From Mesorhizobium sp. (GTDB lineage Bacteria > Pseudomonadota > Alphaproteobacteria > Rhizobiales > Rhizobiaceae): a stretch of DNA of 64,000 nt. How positions within the stretch are numbered: the stretch's first letter is position 1; each line of letters starts with the position of its first letter. Positions 54,297 through 62,690 of this stretch are shown one piece after another. Where the stretch lies: positions 496,001-560,000 of the forward strand of contig JAHBYX010000001.1 of the NCBI GenBank assembly GCA_019635735.1, in the 5' to 3' direction. The notes beneath the pieces are model-generated. The model did no database searches. It was not told where the DNA came from and saw nothing but the letters and a program-made list of their open reading frames with translations. Made by a program: the position numbers and the translations under genes.

Positions 54297-54563
54297 TCAG
54301 TGCATGGTCATCCATTCGCGCGCCTCACGCAGCGCACGCGCCAGCTCGGGCTTGGACATGGTGGCCGCCAGTTCGGCGCGAAGCTCGGCGGCACGGGTCG
54401 AGCCCTTGATTGCCGCGATGTTGAACCACTTGTGAGCCGCCACGGGATCGGTTTCGCAGTCCCGGCCGGTCGCATACATCATCCCCAGCTCGAACAGGAT
54501 GTCGGCCTGGGCGTTCGCGCCCATCGATCCAAAGCCTGCTTCAAACATCTCGAAACGTGCCAT
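54297..54563 (-). CDS. Small Sel1-like repeat protein
   Basis: An 88-residue protein starting at 54563 (MARFEMFEAGFGSMGANAQA) with GGGGACAG upstream. ILFELGMMYATGRDCETDPVA and AAHKWFNIAAIKGSTRAAELR make roughly two TPR/Sel1-like helical repeats. There is no signal peptide. It may mediate protein contacts. The partner is unknown. Confidence 0.78.
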   Translation of the reverse strand: MARFEMFEAGFGSMGANAQADILFELGMMYATGRDCETDPVAAHKWFNIAAIKGSTRAAELRAELAATMSKPELARALREAREWMTMH

Positions 54564-54724
54564 TTTCTGTCCCCTGTCTGTCCCTGTTGCCCGGCGGTGT
54601 CTTGTCCGTCCCAAGGCGTTGTCCGATGGGTCCGAGAATGGCGGCGAGGCTTGAATTGCGCGTGAACGGGCGTGCTTAATTTGCGGAAAACAAAGCTAAA
54701 ACAAGAAGTAAACGGGAGATTCCG

Positions 54725-54931
54725 TTAAGCATCGGAGCCGCTGGACTTCCGGCGATTCCGTTCGAATGCTCGTAAAATCGCCGGGTCCGGGGGGAAAGAC
54801 TCCGCTAACCACGGCTCGCATTCGGATCGCCACACATCGAAAGAAAGCAGGGAACGCGCGACCTCATGAAGCGCGCTGGCGAGGCAACGAAATTCCCGTT
54901 TCACGCCGGGGGAACCGCTTCCGTTTCGCAT
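54725..54931 (-). CDS. Doubtful small hypothetical ORF
   Basis: A 68-codon frame (MRNGSGSPGVKREFRCLASA onward) in the 452-bp gap between the Sel1-like and DUF2147 genes. It has no good ribosome-binding site and lower third-position GC than neighbours. I recognise no family. It may be chance. The rest of the gap (54564-54724 and 54932-55015) shows nothing beyond the DUF2147 ribosome-binding site. Confidence 0.25.
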   Translation of the reverse strand: MRNGSGSPGVKREFRCLASALHEVARSLLSFDVWRSECEPWLAESFPPDPAILRAFERNRRKSSGSDA

Positions 54932-55015
54932 TTCTCTGAGTTACTTTGACGTTTGCGTAAGGCGAACGCGGAAGGAAAACCCTTCCTGCCGCCGAAAGAG
55001 ACGCAGGAGGAGAAC

Positions 55016-55357
55016 ATGTATCGAATTGCTATCGCAGCGGCAGCGGCAACCCTGATGATGGCCGGTGCCGCGCTCGCCGACCCGATCGAGGGAACCTGGA
55101 AGCGCAGCAACGGAACGCTCATCAAATATGCCGGCTCGGGCGGCAATTATTGCGGCACGGTGATGACCGGCGAATACAAGGGCCAGTCCATCGGCTGCAT
55201 GAAGGGCGCCGACGGCTCCTACAAGGGCAAGGTCAACAAGCTCGACGAAAAGAAGACCTACAGCGGCAAGGCCACCGTCAAGGGCAATACGATGACCCTT
55301 GCGGGTTGTGTGATGGGCGGCGTCATCTGCAAGTCGGAAAGCCTGTCGCGGCAGTAG
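55016..55357 (+). CDS. DUF2147-like exported protein
   Basis: A 113-residue secreted protein starting at 55016 behind GGAGGAGA. The signal peptide MYRIAIAAAAATLMMAGAAL is cut near ALA|DP. The mature part opens DPIEGTWKRSNGTLIKYAG and has YKGKVNKLDEKKTYSGKATV and TLAGCVMGGVICKS, the DUF2147 lipocalin-like pattern with conserved cysteines. Its role in the periplasm is unknown. A strong terminator follows. Confidence 0.85.
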   Translation: MYRIAIAAAAATLMMAGAALADPIEGTWKRSNGTLIKYAGSGGNYCGTVMTGEYKGQSIGCMKGADGSYKGKVNKLDEKKTYSGKATVKGNTMTLAGCVMGGVICKSESLSRQ

Positions 55358-55379
55358 CCAAGTCGCAGATCTGATTGTC

Positions 55380-55415
55380 AAAGGGGCCGCCCGGTTGCGG
55401 CCCCTTTTCATTTTC
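55380..55415 (+). terminator. Rho-independent terminator of the DUF2147 gene
   Basis: An 11-bp stem, AAAGGGGCCGC / GCGGCCCCTTT, around CCGGTT, followed by TCATTTTC, 23 bases after the stop. Confidence 0.9.
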
Positions 55416-55602
55416 GACGACAGTCGCGAAAGCCTTTCGTCGCGCTTCGTCCGGCTCAACGGGATTGTCGCTGCGACACTCTCTACGCCCTGCGCAGTTG
55501 CTTCGGGCGCGTTTACCTCCCTGAACCCTTGATGAACGGCCGTCTCAGGCTGAGTTCAGTCCCGGTCTGGCATCTTCTCCTCAACACTTGAGGAACCAAC
55601 CG

Positions 55603-55761
55603 ATGCTCGCCCGCCGCCTCACCATCGTCAGTCTGATCACCGTCCTGTTCGGGATGATCTTCGCGATGATCGTGGCCGAGGCCGGGCGCGACCGCCGGTG
55701 GAAGACGGATCGGGTGATCCCATGCGTCTTCGACAACGGCATGAACTGCGGCGGCAAGTAA
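55603..55761 (+). CDS. Small single-pass membrane protein, 52 residues
   Basis: A short ORF starting MLARRLTIVSLITVLFGMIF with GAGGAA eight bases upstream. One transmembrane helix (residues 7-25) is followed by a charged linker (AEAGRDRRWKTDRVIP) and a C-terminal CVFDNGMNCGGK with two cysteines eight residues apart, which would lie in the periplasm if the N-terminus is inside. I recognise no named family, but the layout argues for a real gene. Confidence 0.7.
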   Translation: MLARRLTIVSLITVLFGMIFAMIVAEAGRDRRWKTDRVIPCVFDNGMNCGGK

Positions 55762-55784
55762 GCGGCCCGGAAAGAGATACGACG

Positions 55785-56000
55785 ATGACCATCGACACCA
55801 ACCCGATCACCGACATCCTGCGGACGCTGCCGCGGCTCGCCCTGATTGCCGCGCTGTTCGCCACGACGGCCTTTGCGGTCAGCAAGGTCAATGCCGCGAC
55901 CGGATCCGTGGTGACGGACGCGGTGTTGGTCGGCGGGCAGATGACCAAGCCGAGCGGCGTGGGCTTCGTGCTCGCCGTCGGATTGCAGCGGATGCGTTGA
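55785..56000 (+). CDS. Small exported or membrane-anchored protein, 71 residues
   Basis: A 71-residue ORF starting at 55785 (MTIDTNPITDILRTLPRLAL), 23 bases after the previous small gene. One hydrophobic segment (IAALFATTAFAVSKV) could be a signal peptide or anchor. The rest, ATGSVVTDAVLVGGQMTKPSG, is short and unstructured-looking. No family recognised. It overlaps a longer possible TTG start of amn by four bases. Confidence 0.6.
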   Translation: MTIDTNPITDILRTLPRLALIAALFATTAFAVSKVNAATGSVVTDAVLVGGQMTKPSGVGFVLAVGLQRMR

Positions 56001-56056
56001 AACTGATTCTCGCGAAGGACACTCCCAAGCGTCATCAGGCTCGACTATATTGGAGC

Positions 56057-57556
56057 ATGGAAAAGAGAATCTATCCCAAGCCGATCGAAACAGTCGTCAC
56101 GCCGGAGCCCTATGCCCGGCAGAGTTTTACCGACGCGCGTCAGGCGGTGAAGCTGTTGCGCCACCTCTACGAGCGCAACACCGCCTTCCTGCGCGAGTCC
56201 TTCGCCAGCCTCGCCAAGGATCAGCCGCTGCAGCGCTTCCGCGCCTTCTATCCCGAGGTGCGTATCTCGACGTCGTCCTACGCGCAGATCGATTCGCGAT
56301 ATGCCTACGGCCATATGTACGATCCTGGGCACTATTCGACCACCATCACCCGGCCTGATCTGTTCGAGACCTATCTCGTCGAACAGCTCGGGCTGATCAT
56401 GCGCAATCACGGCGTGCCGGTGACGATCGCCGAATCCGAGACGCCGATACCGCTCCACTTCGCCTTCCTCGAAGGCACTCATGTGGAAGGCTCCATCGCC
56501 GACAGGCTGATGCGTCCGCTGCGCGATGTCTTCGACGTGCCGGACCTGAACGCGACCGACGACCTCATCGCCAACGGCACCTATGAGCCGGCGCCGGGTG
56601 AACCCATGCCGCTGGCGCCGTTTACGGCCCAGCGCATCGACTATTCGCTGCACCGCCTGTCGCACTACACCGCGACGAGCCCCAACCATTTCCAGAACTT
56701 CGTCCTGTTCACAAACTACCAGTTCTACATCGACGAGTTCTGCAACCATGCCCGCGACCTGATGGTCAACGGCGGCGGAGGCTACGAATCCTTCGTCGAA
56801 CCGGGCAATCTGATCACGCGGGCAGGCGAATCCGGACCGTCGGACGGCTCGCATCCGCCGCGCCTGCCGCAGATGCCGGCCTATCACCTCGTCAAGCCCG
56901 GCCATTCCGGCATCACGATGGTGAACATCGGTGTCGGTCCCTCGAACGCCAAGACGATCACCGACCACATCGCGGTGCTGAGGCCGCACGCCTGGCTGAT
57001 GCTCGGCCACTGCGCCGGCCTCAGGAATACGCAGGCACTCGGCGACTACGTGCTGGCGCACGCTTATGTGCGCGAGGATCACGTGCTCGACGACGACCTG
57101 CCTGTCTGGGTGCCGATCCCGGCGCTGGCCGAGGTGCAGGTCGCGATCCAGGAGGCCGTCGCCGAGGTTACGGGCCTGACGGGCTTCGACCTGAAGCGGA
57201 TCATGCGCACCGGCACGGTCGCGACGATCGACAACCGCAACTGGGAACTGCGCGACCAGCGCGGGCCGGTGCAGAGGCTATCGCAGTCGCGCGCGATCGG
57301 GCTGGACATGGAATCCGCGACCATCGCCGCCAACGGCTTCCGCTTCCGCGTGCCCTACGGCACGCTGCTCTGCGTCTCCGACAAGCCGCTGCACGGCGAA
57401 CTCAAGCTGCCGGGCATGGCGACGGAGTTCTACAAGCGCCAGGTCGCCCAGCATCTCACCATCGGCATCAGGGCGGTCGAGAAGCTCGCCGCGATGTCGC
57501 CGGAGCGGCTGCATTCACGCAAGCTGCGGAGTTTCTCCGAAACCGCGTTCCAATAG
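56057..57556 (+). CDS. amn: AMP nucleosidase
   Basis: A 499-residue protein, length as for proteobacterial AMN. The N-terminal regulatory domain has RFRAFYPEVRISTSSYAQID. The C-terminal nucleoside-phosphorylase-like domain has MVNIGVGPSNAKTITDHIAV, LMLGHCAGLRNTQALGDYVL and IGLDMESATIAANGFRFRVP. It hydrolyses AMP to adenine and ribose 5-phosphate. I place the start at 56057 (MEKRIYPKPIETVV). A TTG at 55997 with an equally weak ribosome-binding site is possible. Confidence 0.92.
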   Translation: MEKRIYPKPIETVVTPEPYARQSFTDARQAVKLLRHLYERNTAFLRESFASLAKDQPLQRFRAFYPEVRISTSSYAQIDSRYAYGHMYDPGHYSTTITRPDLFETYLVEQLGLIMRNHGVPVTIAESETPIPLHFAFLEGTHVEGSIADRLMRPLRDVFDVPDLNATDDLIANGTYEPAPGEPMPLAPFTAQRIDYSLHRLSHYTATSPNHFQNFVLFTNYQFYIDEFCNHARDLMVNGGGGYESFVEPGNLITRAGESGPSDGSHPPRLPQMPAYHLVKPGHSGITMVNIGVGPSNAKTITDHIAVLRPHAWLMLGHCAGLRNTQALGDYVLAHAYVREDHVLDDDLPVWVPIPALAEVQVAIQEAVAEVTGLTGFDLKRIMRTGTVATIDNRNWELRDQRGPVQRLSQSRAIGLDMESATIAANGFRFRVPYGTLLCVSDKPLHGELKLPGMATEFYKRQVAQHLTIGIRAVEKLAAMSPERLHSRKLRSFSETAFQ

Positions 57557-57600
57557 GGCATGTCCCTACCTACGCCGCAATCGCCCGCGATGAAGCAGGC

Positions 57601-58644
57601 ATGAAGCGCACGTTCCATGTCCTGTCCGTCCTCCTGCTCGTCGCGTGCGGCGTGGCGGCCGCGGCGATCGGGCTCGGATTCCTCGGCCGCTTCCACCCGG
57701 CATTCGATTCGCTTTCGCATTTCCGGCTGCACCTGGCCGCCTTTTTAGCCATCGGCGCGACCGGCCTGATCTCGACCGGGTTCAGGCGCGAGGCCTTTGC
57801 CGGCCTCGCGCTGGCGACAGCCGCCTTCTTCGTGACGCCGGGAACCTGGCTCGACACGGTAGCCGGCAACCAGGCGAAGGCGTCGGCCACGCCGGACGAG
57901 CGCGCGACCTACCGGTTGCTCCACCTCAACGCGCGGTTCGACAATCCCGATCCGGGGCGCTTCCTGTCGCTCATCGCGCGTCTGCGTCCCGACGTCGTGA
58001 CCGTCAACGAAGTGTCGGGGATGTGGCGGCAGAGGCTCGAGACGCTGGCGTCCGCCTATCCTCACCGGATCGTCTGCGATGCGCGAGGCCTGGTCGGCGG
58101 CGTCGCGATCCTGTCGCGCCGCCCTTTCGCCGAGGGATCCTCGCCCGAATGCGTCGACGGAGGCACGCTCGCGGTGGCTTCGGTGGATTTCGCCGGCCAG
58201 CCGGTCAGTGTCGCGGCTCTTCATCTCTACTGGCCGTGGCCCTTCGAGCAGCCGGCGCAGATCGACCGTATCGCTCCGAGCCTGTCCGGCCTGTCCGACG
58301 CGGCCATCCTCACCGGAGATTTCAACGCTGCGCGCTGGAGCCAAACCGTCCGGACGATCGCGGCGGCATCGCGAATGGAGGATGCGGGACCGGTAGGCCC
58401 CTCATGGCTGCCGCGCGCCCTGCCAGACGTGCTTCGACGGTCGGTCGGATTGGGGATCGATCACGTGCTCGCAAGCACCGGCGTCGTCGTCACCAGCGTC
58501 GAGCGCGTCGACGATGTCGGGTCGGATCATCTGCCCGTCATGACTGAATTCTGGGTGCCGACGCAGCCGAAGCCCGAGGCTTCCGACTCGACGGTCGTGC
58601 TGCGGCCCGGCAAAGGCGCCGCTACTTCGCCACCAGGCGCCTGA
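57601..58644 (+). CDS. Endonuclease/exonuclease/phosphatase (EEP) family membrane protein
   Basis: A 347-residue protein. Three hydrophobic segments (about 5-27, 40-60, 65-85) anchor it. The EEP domain (about 105-325) has the metal-site residues in LHLNARF, TVNEVSG, LTGDFNAARW, GIDHVLAST and GSDHLPVMTEF, all intact. It is a metal-dependent phosphodiesterase probably facing the periplasm. The substrate is unknown. Its last 23 bases overlap the 3' end of the convergent DUF922 gene. Confidence 0.88.
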   Translation: MKRTFHVLSVLLLVACGVAAAAIGLGFLGRFHPAFDSLSHFRLHLAAFLAIGATGLISTGFRREAFAGLALATAAFFVTPGTWLDTVAGNQAKASATPDERATYRLLHLNARFDNPDPGRFLSLIARLRPDVVTVNEVSGMWRQRLETLASAYPHRIVCDARGLVGGVAILSRRPFAEGSSPECVDGGTLAVASVDFAGQPVSVAALHLYWPWPFEQPAQIDRIAPSLSGLSDAAILTGDFNAARWSQTVRTIAAASRMEDAGPVGPSWLPRALPDVLRRSVGLGIDHVLASTGVVVTSVERVDDVGSDHLPVMTEFWVPTQPKPEASDSTVVLRPGKGAATSPPGA

Positions 58645-59215
58645 CCAGGCTTTCGACGTTGCCGCCGCTCTTGTGTTCGACAGCATCGAACTGGCGCTGT
58701 CGCGCTTCGTAGCGCGCCACGATCGCCGCGACCACGCGTTTCATTTCGGCGCGCAACTTGCCACAGTCCTTGCCGTCCTGGACCTTCAGGCCGGCGATTG
58801 CCTTGTCGGCCTCCGCCGCCATCTCGCGCGCAAGCCGGCCGTGCTGTTCCTCGTGCTTGCGGATGCCGGCCATGAAGCGCTGCCAGCGGCCGCGCAGGTG
58901 TCCGCTCACCTCGCCTTTCACCGCCGGATAGATGTAGTTGATGTCGAGCCGTACCTGCGGCCGCGTCACCTTGCATACGCCGTCGGCATGGGTCCAGTCG
59001 GCCCCGGAATTCATCGTGTAGCGCGTCTGCGCGATGGCGCGCGAGGTGAAGCCGTGCTTCGGCCCTTTCTGTTCGAGCTGCCTGAGGAGCGCCTCTCCGG
59101 TCGATCCGGCGATCGGGAAGCTCGTCGTGCGCGACGTCACCTTCGGACCGGCCTTCGAAGGCGCGACAAAACCCAGAAGGGCGAGAAAACAGCACGAGCA
59201 TGCAAGCAAACGCAT
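58622..59215 (-). CDS. DUF922 putative zinc metallopeptidase, copy 1
   Basis: A 197-residue exported protein starting at 59215 with GGAGG upstream. The signal peptide is MRLLACSCCFLALLGFVAPS-KA. The HExxH motif is HEEQH at 121-125, in RKHEEQHGRLAREMAAEADK. TSFPIAGSTGEALLRQLEQKGP is the family N-terminal pattern. It is predicted to be a periplasmic Zn-dependent protease; activity is not shown in general. A paralog lies 177 bases upstream on the same strand. Confidence 0.85.
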   Translation of the reverse strand: MRLLACSCCFLALLGFVAPSKAGPKVTSRTTSFPIAGSTGEALLRQLEQKGPKHGFTSRAIAQTRYTMNSGADWTHADGVCKVTRPQVRLDINYIYPAVKGEVSGHLRGRWQRFMAGIRKHEEQHGRLAREMAAEADKAIAGLKVQDGKDCGKLRAEMKRVVAAIVARYEARQRQFDAVEHKSGGNVESLVRRLVAK

Positions 59216-59392
59216 GAGCACCTCCGTCCGAAGGCAAATCCAGCACAGGAATTGCACCGTTTCAAGACGGCGTTGACGGTTCGTTCACCAATTCGCTACC
59301 GCAAGGTGGTGACGCGACGGAAACACAGGGGTGGAAAAGCCGGTCGAGGATGCTTCCGACGGATAATTGCGTTGCGGGCCAGATCGGGCCGG

Positions 59393-59992
59393 CTACTTCT
59401 TCTTGCCGACGAGCGCCAGGACACTTTTCTCGACGGGTCCGCCATCGCGGTGCTCGCGCTTGTCGAAGTCCACTTGCGACTTGTTGTAGGCGACGATGAT
59501 GCGGTCGAGTTCCTTCATCAGCTTCGCGTTGGCCTTGCGGCAGGACTGGCCGTCCGCCAGCTTGAAGCCGCGCATGGCGCGGTTGACGTCTGCCACCATC
59601 TTCTTCGCCAGCCGGCCGTGCATTTCCTCATGCACGACGTTAGATGCCTGGAATTTCTTCCAGCGGCGCGCAAGCGACGGATCGAGCTTGTCGACCGGAC
59701 GCGGATAGACATAGGTGATCTGCATCACCATCTTGGCGCCCCTGGTGCGGCAGACGCCGTTCGAATGGACCAGGTCGCCCTTGATGTCGGTCTTGAACTG
59801 CGTCTGGGCGATCGCCTTGGTCAGGAAGCCGTGGCGCGGCCCTTTCCTGTTCATGTCGTAGAACAGTTCGAGGCCGGTCTTGCCCTTGATGTCGTAATAC
59901 TTTGTCTTGACCGAGACGTCGGCCCGCGCCGCGGCCGTAAACGCCAGCAGCACCACGGCGAACACAACGCCAAGCTTCGCACCCAGACCCAT
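59393..59992 (-). CDS. DUF922 putative zinc metallopeptidase, copy 2
   Basis: A 199-residue paralog of copy 1 with signal peptide (MGLGAKLGVVFAVVLLAFTA-AARA). It has YYDIKGKTGLELFYDMNRKGP and HEEMH at residues 121-125, exactly the same position as in copy 1, with identical spacing of the preceding FxTKAIAQT segment. The two form a tandem pair. It lies between copy 1 and ETF-QO on the same strand. Confidence 0.85.
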   Translation of the reverse strand: MGLGAKLGVVFAVVLLAFTAAARADVSVKTKYYDIKGKTGLELFYDMNRKGPRHGFLTKAIAQTQFKTDIKGDLVHSNGVCRTRGAKMVMQITYVYPRPVDKLDPSLARRWKKFQASNVVHEEMHGRLAKKMVADVNRAMRGFKLADGQSCRKANAKLMKELDRIIVAYNKSQVDFDKREHRDGGPVEKSVLALVGKKK

Positions 59993-60066
59993 GGCCCAGC
60001 TTCTCCACCCACCTCGGGTAGAAAATCACGGACCAAACGCGATGGCAATCCGCGCGTGCGGAAGGC

Positions 60067-61746
60067 TTACATGTTAACGTAAACGGGTCCCTCGCCACCC
60101 TGCGGCGGCACCCAGTTGATGTTCTGGTTCGGGTCCTTGATGTCGCAGGTCTTGCAGTGGACGCAGTTCTGCGCGTTGATCACGAACTTCACGTCGACGC
60201 CCATCTTGTCGGCCGCGGCATTGCCTTCCGCATCCACCCATTCGTAGACCCCCGCCGGGCAGTAGCGGGTCGAGGGACCGGCGAACACGTCGTGTTCGGA
60301 CGCCTTCTGCAAAGCCATGTCCTTGACCTGCAGGTGAGCCGGCTGGTCCTCGGCATGGTTGGTGTTCGACAGGAACACGGATGACAGGCGGTCGAAGGTC
60401 AGCACGCCGTCCGGCTTCGGGTAAGCGATCTTCTTGTGCTTCGCCGCCGGCTCGAGCGAGGCCGCATCCGACTTGCCGTGCTTCAGCGTGCCGAACAGCG
60501 ACAGGCCGAACAGCTGGTTCGTCCACATGTCCAGTCCGCCAAGGCCGATGCCGATGAACGTGCCGAAGCGCGACCAGAGCGGCTTGACGTTGCGCACGCG
60601 CTTCAGGTCCTTGCCGATGTCGCTGGCGCGCCAGGCTTCCTCGTAGGAAACCAGGTCGTCGTGCTGGCGTCCTGCCGCGATGGCCTCGGCCACGTGCTCG
60701 GCCGCGAGCATTCCGGACAGTACCGCGTTGTGCGAGCCCTTGATGCGCGGCACGTTGACCAGGCCGGCGGAGCAACCCATCAGCAGACCGCCGGGGAACG
60801 ACACTTTCGGAACAGACTGCCAGCCGCCCTCGGTGATGGCGCGCGCGCCGTAGGAGAGACGCTTCGCCCCCTCGAACGTGTCGCGGATCGCCGGATGTGT
60901 CTTGAAGCGCTGGAATTCCTCGAACGGCGACAGGTATGGATTCTTGTAGTTCAGGTGGACGACGAAGCCGACGGCGACGAGATTGTCGTCAAAGTGGTAA
61001 AGGAACGAACCGCCGCCCGTTGATGCGTTGAGCGGCCAGCCGAAGGAATGCTGGACGAGGCCGCGCTTGTGGTGTTCGGGCTTCACCTGCCAGAGTTCCT
61101 TCAGCCCGATGCCGAACTTCTGCGGATCCTTGCCGTCGGACAGATTGTACCGGGCGATCAACTGCTTGGCGAGCGAGCCGCGCACGCCCTCGCCGATCAG
61201 CACATATTTGCCGTAGAGCGCCATTCCAGGCGCGTAGCCGGGGCCGGCAGATCCGTCCTTTTCGAGGCCCATGTCGCCGGTGATGACGCCGGTCACCGCG
61301 CCCTTCTCGTCATAGGTCAGATCGGCGGCGGCGAAGCCCGGGTATATCTCGACGCCCAGCGCCTCTGCCTTGGTTGCCAGCCAGCGGCAGACATTGCCGA
61401 GCGAGACGATGTAGTTGCCGTGATTGTTCATCAGCGGCGGCATCACGATGTTGGGCAGGCGCAGCGATCCGGCGGGGCCGAGCAGGAGGAAATGATCGTC
61501 CTTCACCTCCGTCGTGAAGGGGTGGTCCGCGTCGTCGCGCCAGTCAGGCAGGAGCCTGTTGATGCCGATCGGATCGACCACGGCGCCGGAAAGGATGTGG
61601 GCGCCGACTTCGCCGCCCTTTTCAAGGACGACGACGGAAAGCTCGGGATTGACCTGTTTCAGACGGATGGCGGCGGCGAGGCCGGCGGGACCTGCGCCCA
61701 CGATCACCACATCGAATTCCATGCTCTCGCGTTCGACTTCGCTCAT
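60067..61746 (-). CDS. etfD: Electron transfer flavoprotein-ubiquinone oxidoreductase
   Basis: A 559-residue membrane-associated flavoprotein. The FAD motif VIVGAGPAGLAAAIRL begins near residue 14. The ubiquinone and FAD domains include SFPGGLLMGCSAGLVNVPRI. The C-terminal 4Fe-4S cluster uses C496 (RYCPAGVYEW), C528, C531 and C534 (NCVHCKTCDIKDP). GGAGGACG precedes the start. It passes electrons from ETF, reduced by acyl-CoA dehydrogenases such as those at 9, 11 and 40 kb, to the quinone pool. Confidence 0.95.
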   Translation of the reverse strand: MSEVERESMEFDVVIVGAGPAGLAAAIRLKQVNPELSVVVLEKGGEVGAHILSGAVVDPIGINRLLPDWRDDADHPFTTEVKDDHFLLLGPAGSLRLPNIVMPPLMNNHGNYIVSLGNVCRWLATKAEALGVEIYPGFAAADLTYDEKGAVTGVITGDMGLEKDGSAGPGYAPGMALYGKYVLIGEGVRGSLAKQLIARYNLSDGKDPQKFGIGLKELWQVKPEHHKRGLVQHSFGWPLNASTGGGSFLYHFDDNLVAVGFVVHLNYKNPYLSPFEEFQRFKTHPAIRDTFEGAKRLSYGARAITEGGWQSVPKVSFPGGLLMGCSAGLVNVPRIKGSHNAVLSGMLAAEHVAEAIAAGRQHDDLVSYEEAWRASDIGKDLKRVRNVKPLWSRFGTFIGIGLGGLDMWTNQLFGLSLFGTLKHGKSDAASLEPAAKHKKIAYPKPDGVLTFDRLSSVFLSNTNHAEDQPAHLQVKDMALQKASEHDVFAGPSTRYCPAGVYEWVDAEGNAAADKMGVDVKFVINAQNCVHCKTCDIKDPNQNINWVPPQGGEGPVYVNM

Positions 61747-61862
61747 CTCGTCCTCCGGCCGGTCGCAGACCGTCTTGCCTTAATTCTTTTCCGCGCACCA
61801 GACCCGCTGCCGCGCGAAAGCGTCGCATTATTCTAACGCTTGTTAGTTTTCTGAAATATCAA

Positions 61863-61878
61863 TTTACCTTAACGTAAA
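61863..61878. promoter_or_regulatory. LiuR-like palindrome upstream of ETF-QO
   Basis: TTTACCTTAACGTAAA is palindromic except for one C-C pair, 117 bases before the ETF-QO start. LiuR (MerR family) regulons of leucine and acyl-CoA catabolism use TTTACGT-type palindromes and include ETF genes in some proteobacteria. Assignment is by similarity from memory only. Confidence 0.45.
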
Positions 61879-62014
61879 CGTCAATTCAATCGCCTCGATT
61901 GCACGGAAGATTTGGCGGCTTCGCGCCGGACCCGCCGGCCATCGCGGATATGCCTATCCATTTTCCTCCACTGGTCTATCCTGCGGTCAACACGTTCTGC
62001 CGGAAGAGACGAGG

Positions 62015-62611
62015 GTGACTGCTCTCTGGACGACGATCGCGGGATGCCTTGCCGCCGTGACGCTGACGGCCTCGGCGGATGGCGGCGAAGGGCGCCTGTG
62101 GTTCACCGGCGCCTATTCCTTCTCCGATGAACTCGGCGGCTTTCTCATCCGCGGCGTGTCGGGCATCGGCACCAAGGCCAACCCGATCGTCATCGAACAG
62201 GAGATGCTCTCGGCAAGCCCGGTGACGCTGGTCATCCGGGTTGCGTCGAAGATCCGCAACGACGGACCGGTGGGCACCTTCGCCACGGGCATGCTGCATC
62301 TGCGCATCCGCTCTCTGAACAACAGCGGCATTGCATGGACCGAATACGAATTCGAGCTTCAGGAACAGCTCGGCATTCCGAGCGTCCACGGCGACGGCCT
62401 GTCCTTCGACCAGCGCCGCGTCAACCCGGAGAACCGCTCGTCGGATTCCTTCCGCATTCACGACACGGATTTCGAACCCAACGACCGCCTCGTCTTCTCC
62501 GAGGGGCATGTCGATCCGCTGGAGACCGCGGATTTCAAGTTCTTCATCACCGATTTCACGCCGAAGCTCGAATTCTACATCCGCCAGGATCCGAGGATTC
62601 CCCTGTCCTGA
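62015..62611 (+). CDS. Hypothetical exported protein
   Basis: A 198-residue protein started by GTG at 62015 with GGAAGAGA upstream. A short signal peptide (MTALWTTIAGCLAAVTLTAS) precedes GRLWFTGAYSFSDELGGFLI and KANPIVIEQEMLSASPVTLV. The chain is beta-rich and without cysteines, metal motifs or repeats. I recognise no named domain. It is divergent from ETF-QO and followed by the uracil-DNA glycosylase gene, 79 bases on. Confidence 0.75.
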   Translation: MTALWTTIAGCLAAVTLTASADGGEGRLWFTGAYSFSDELGGFLIRGVSGIGTKANPIVIEQEMLSASPVTLVIRVASKIRNDGPVGTFATGMLHLRIRSLNNSGIAWTEYEFELQEQLGIPSVHGDGLSFDQRRVNPENRSSDSFRIHDTDFEPNDRLVFSEGHVDPLETADFKFFITDFTPKLEFYIRQDPRIPLS

Positions 62612-62690
62612 GGATGCCAAGGTTTACGTCCGACCCGCCGCGCCTTATTGATTGCGCGAGCCACGGCTTCGGCCGCCGCCCTTGGTGATC

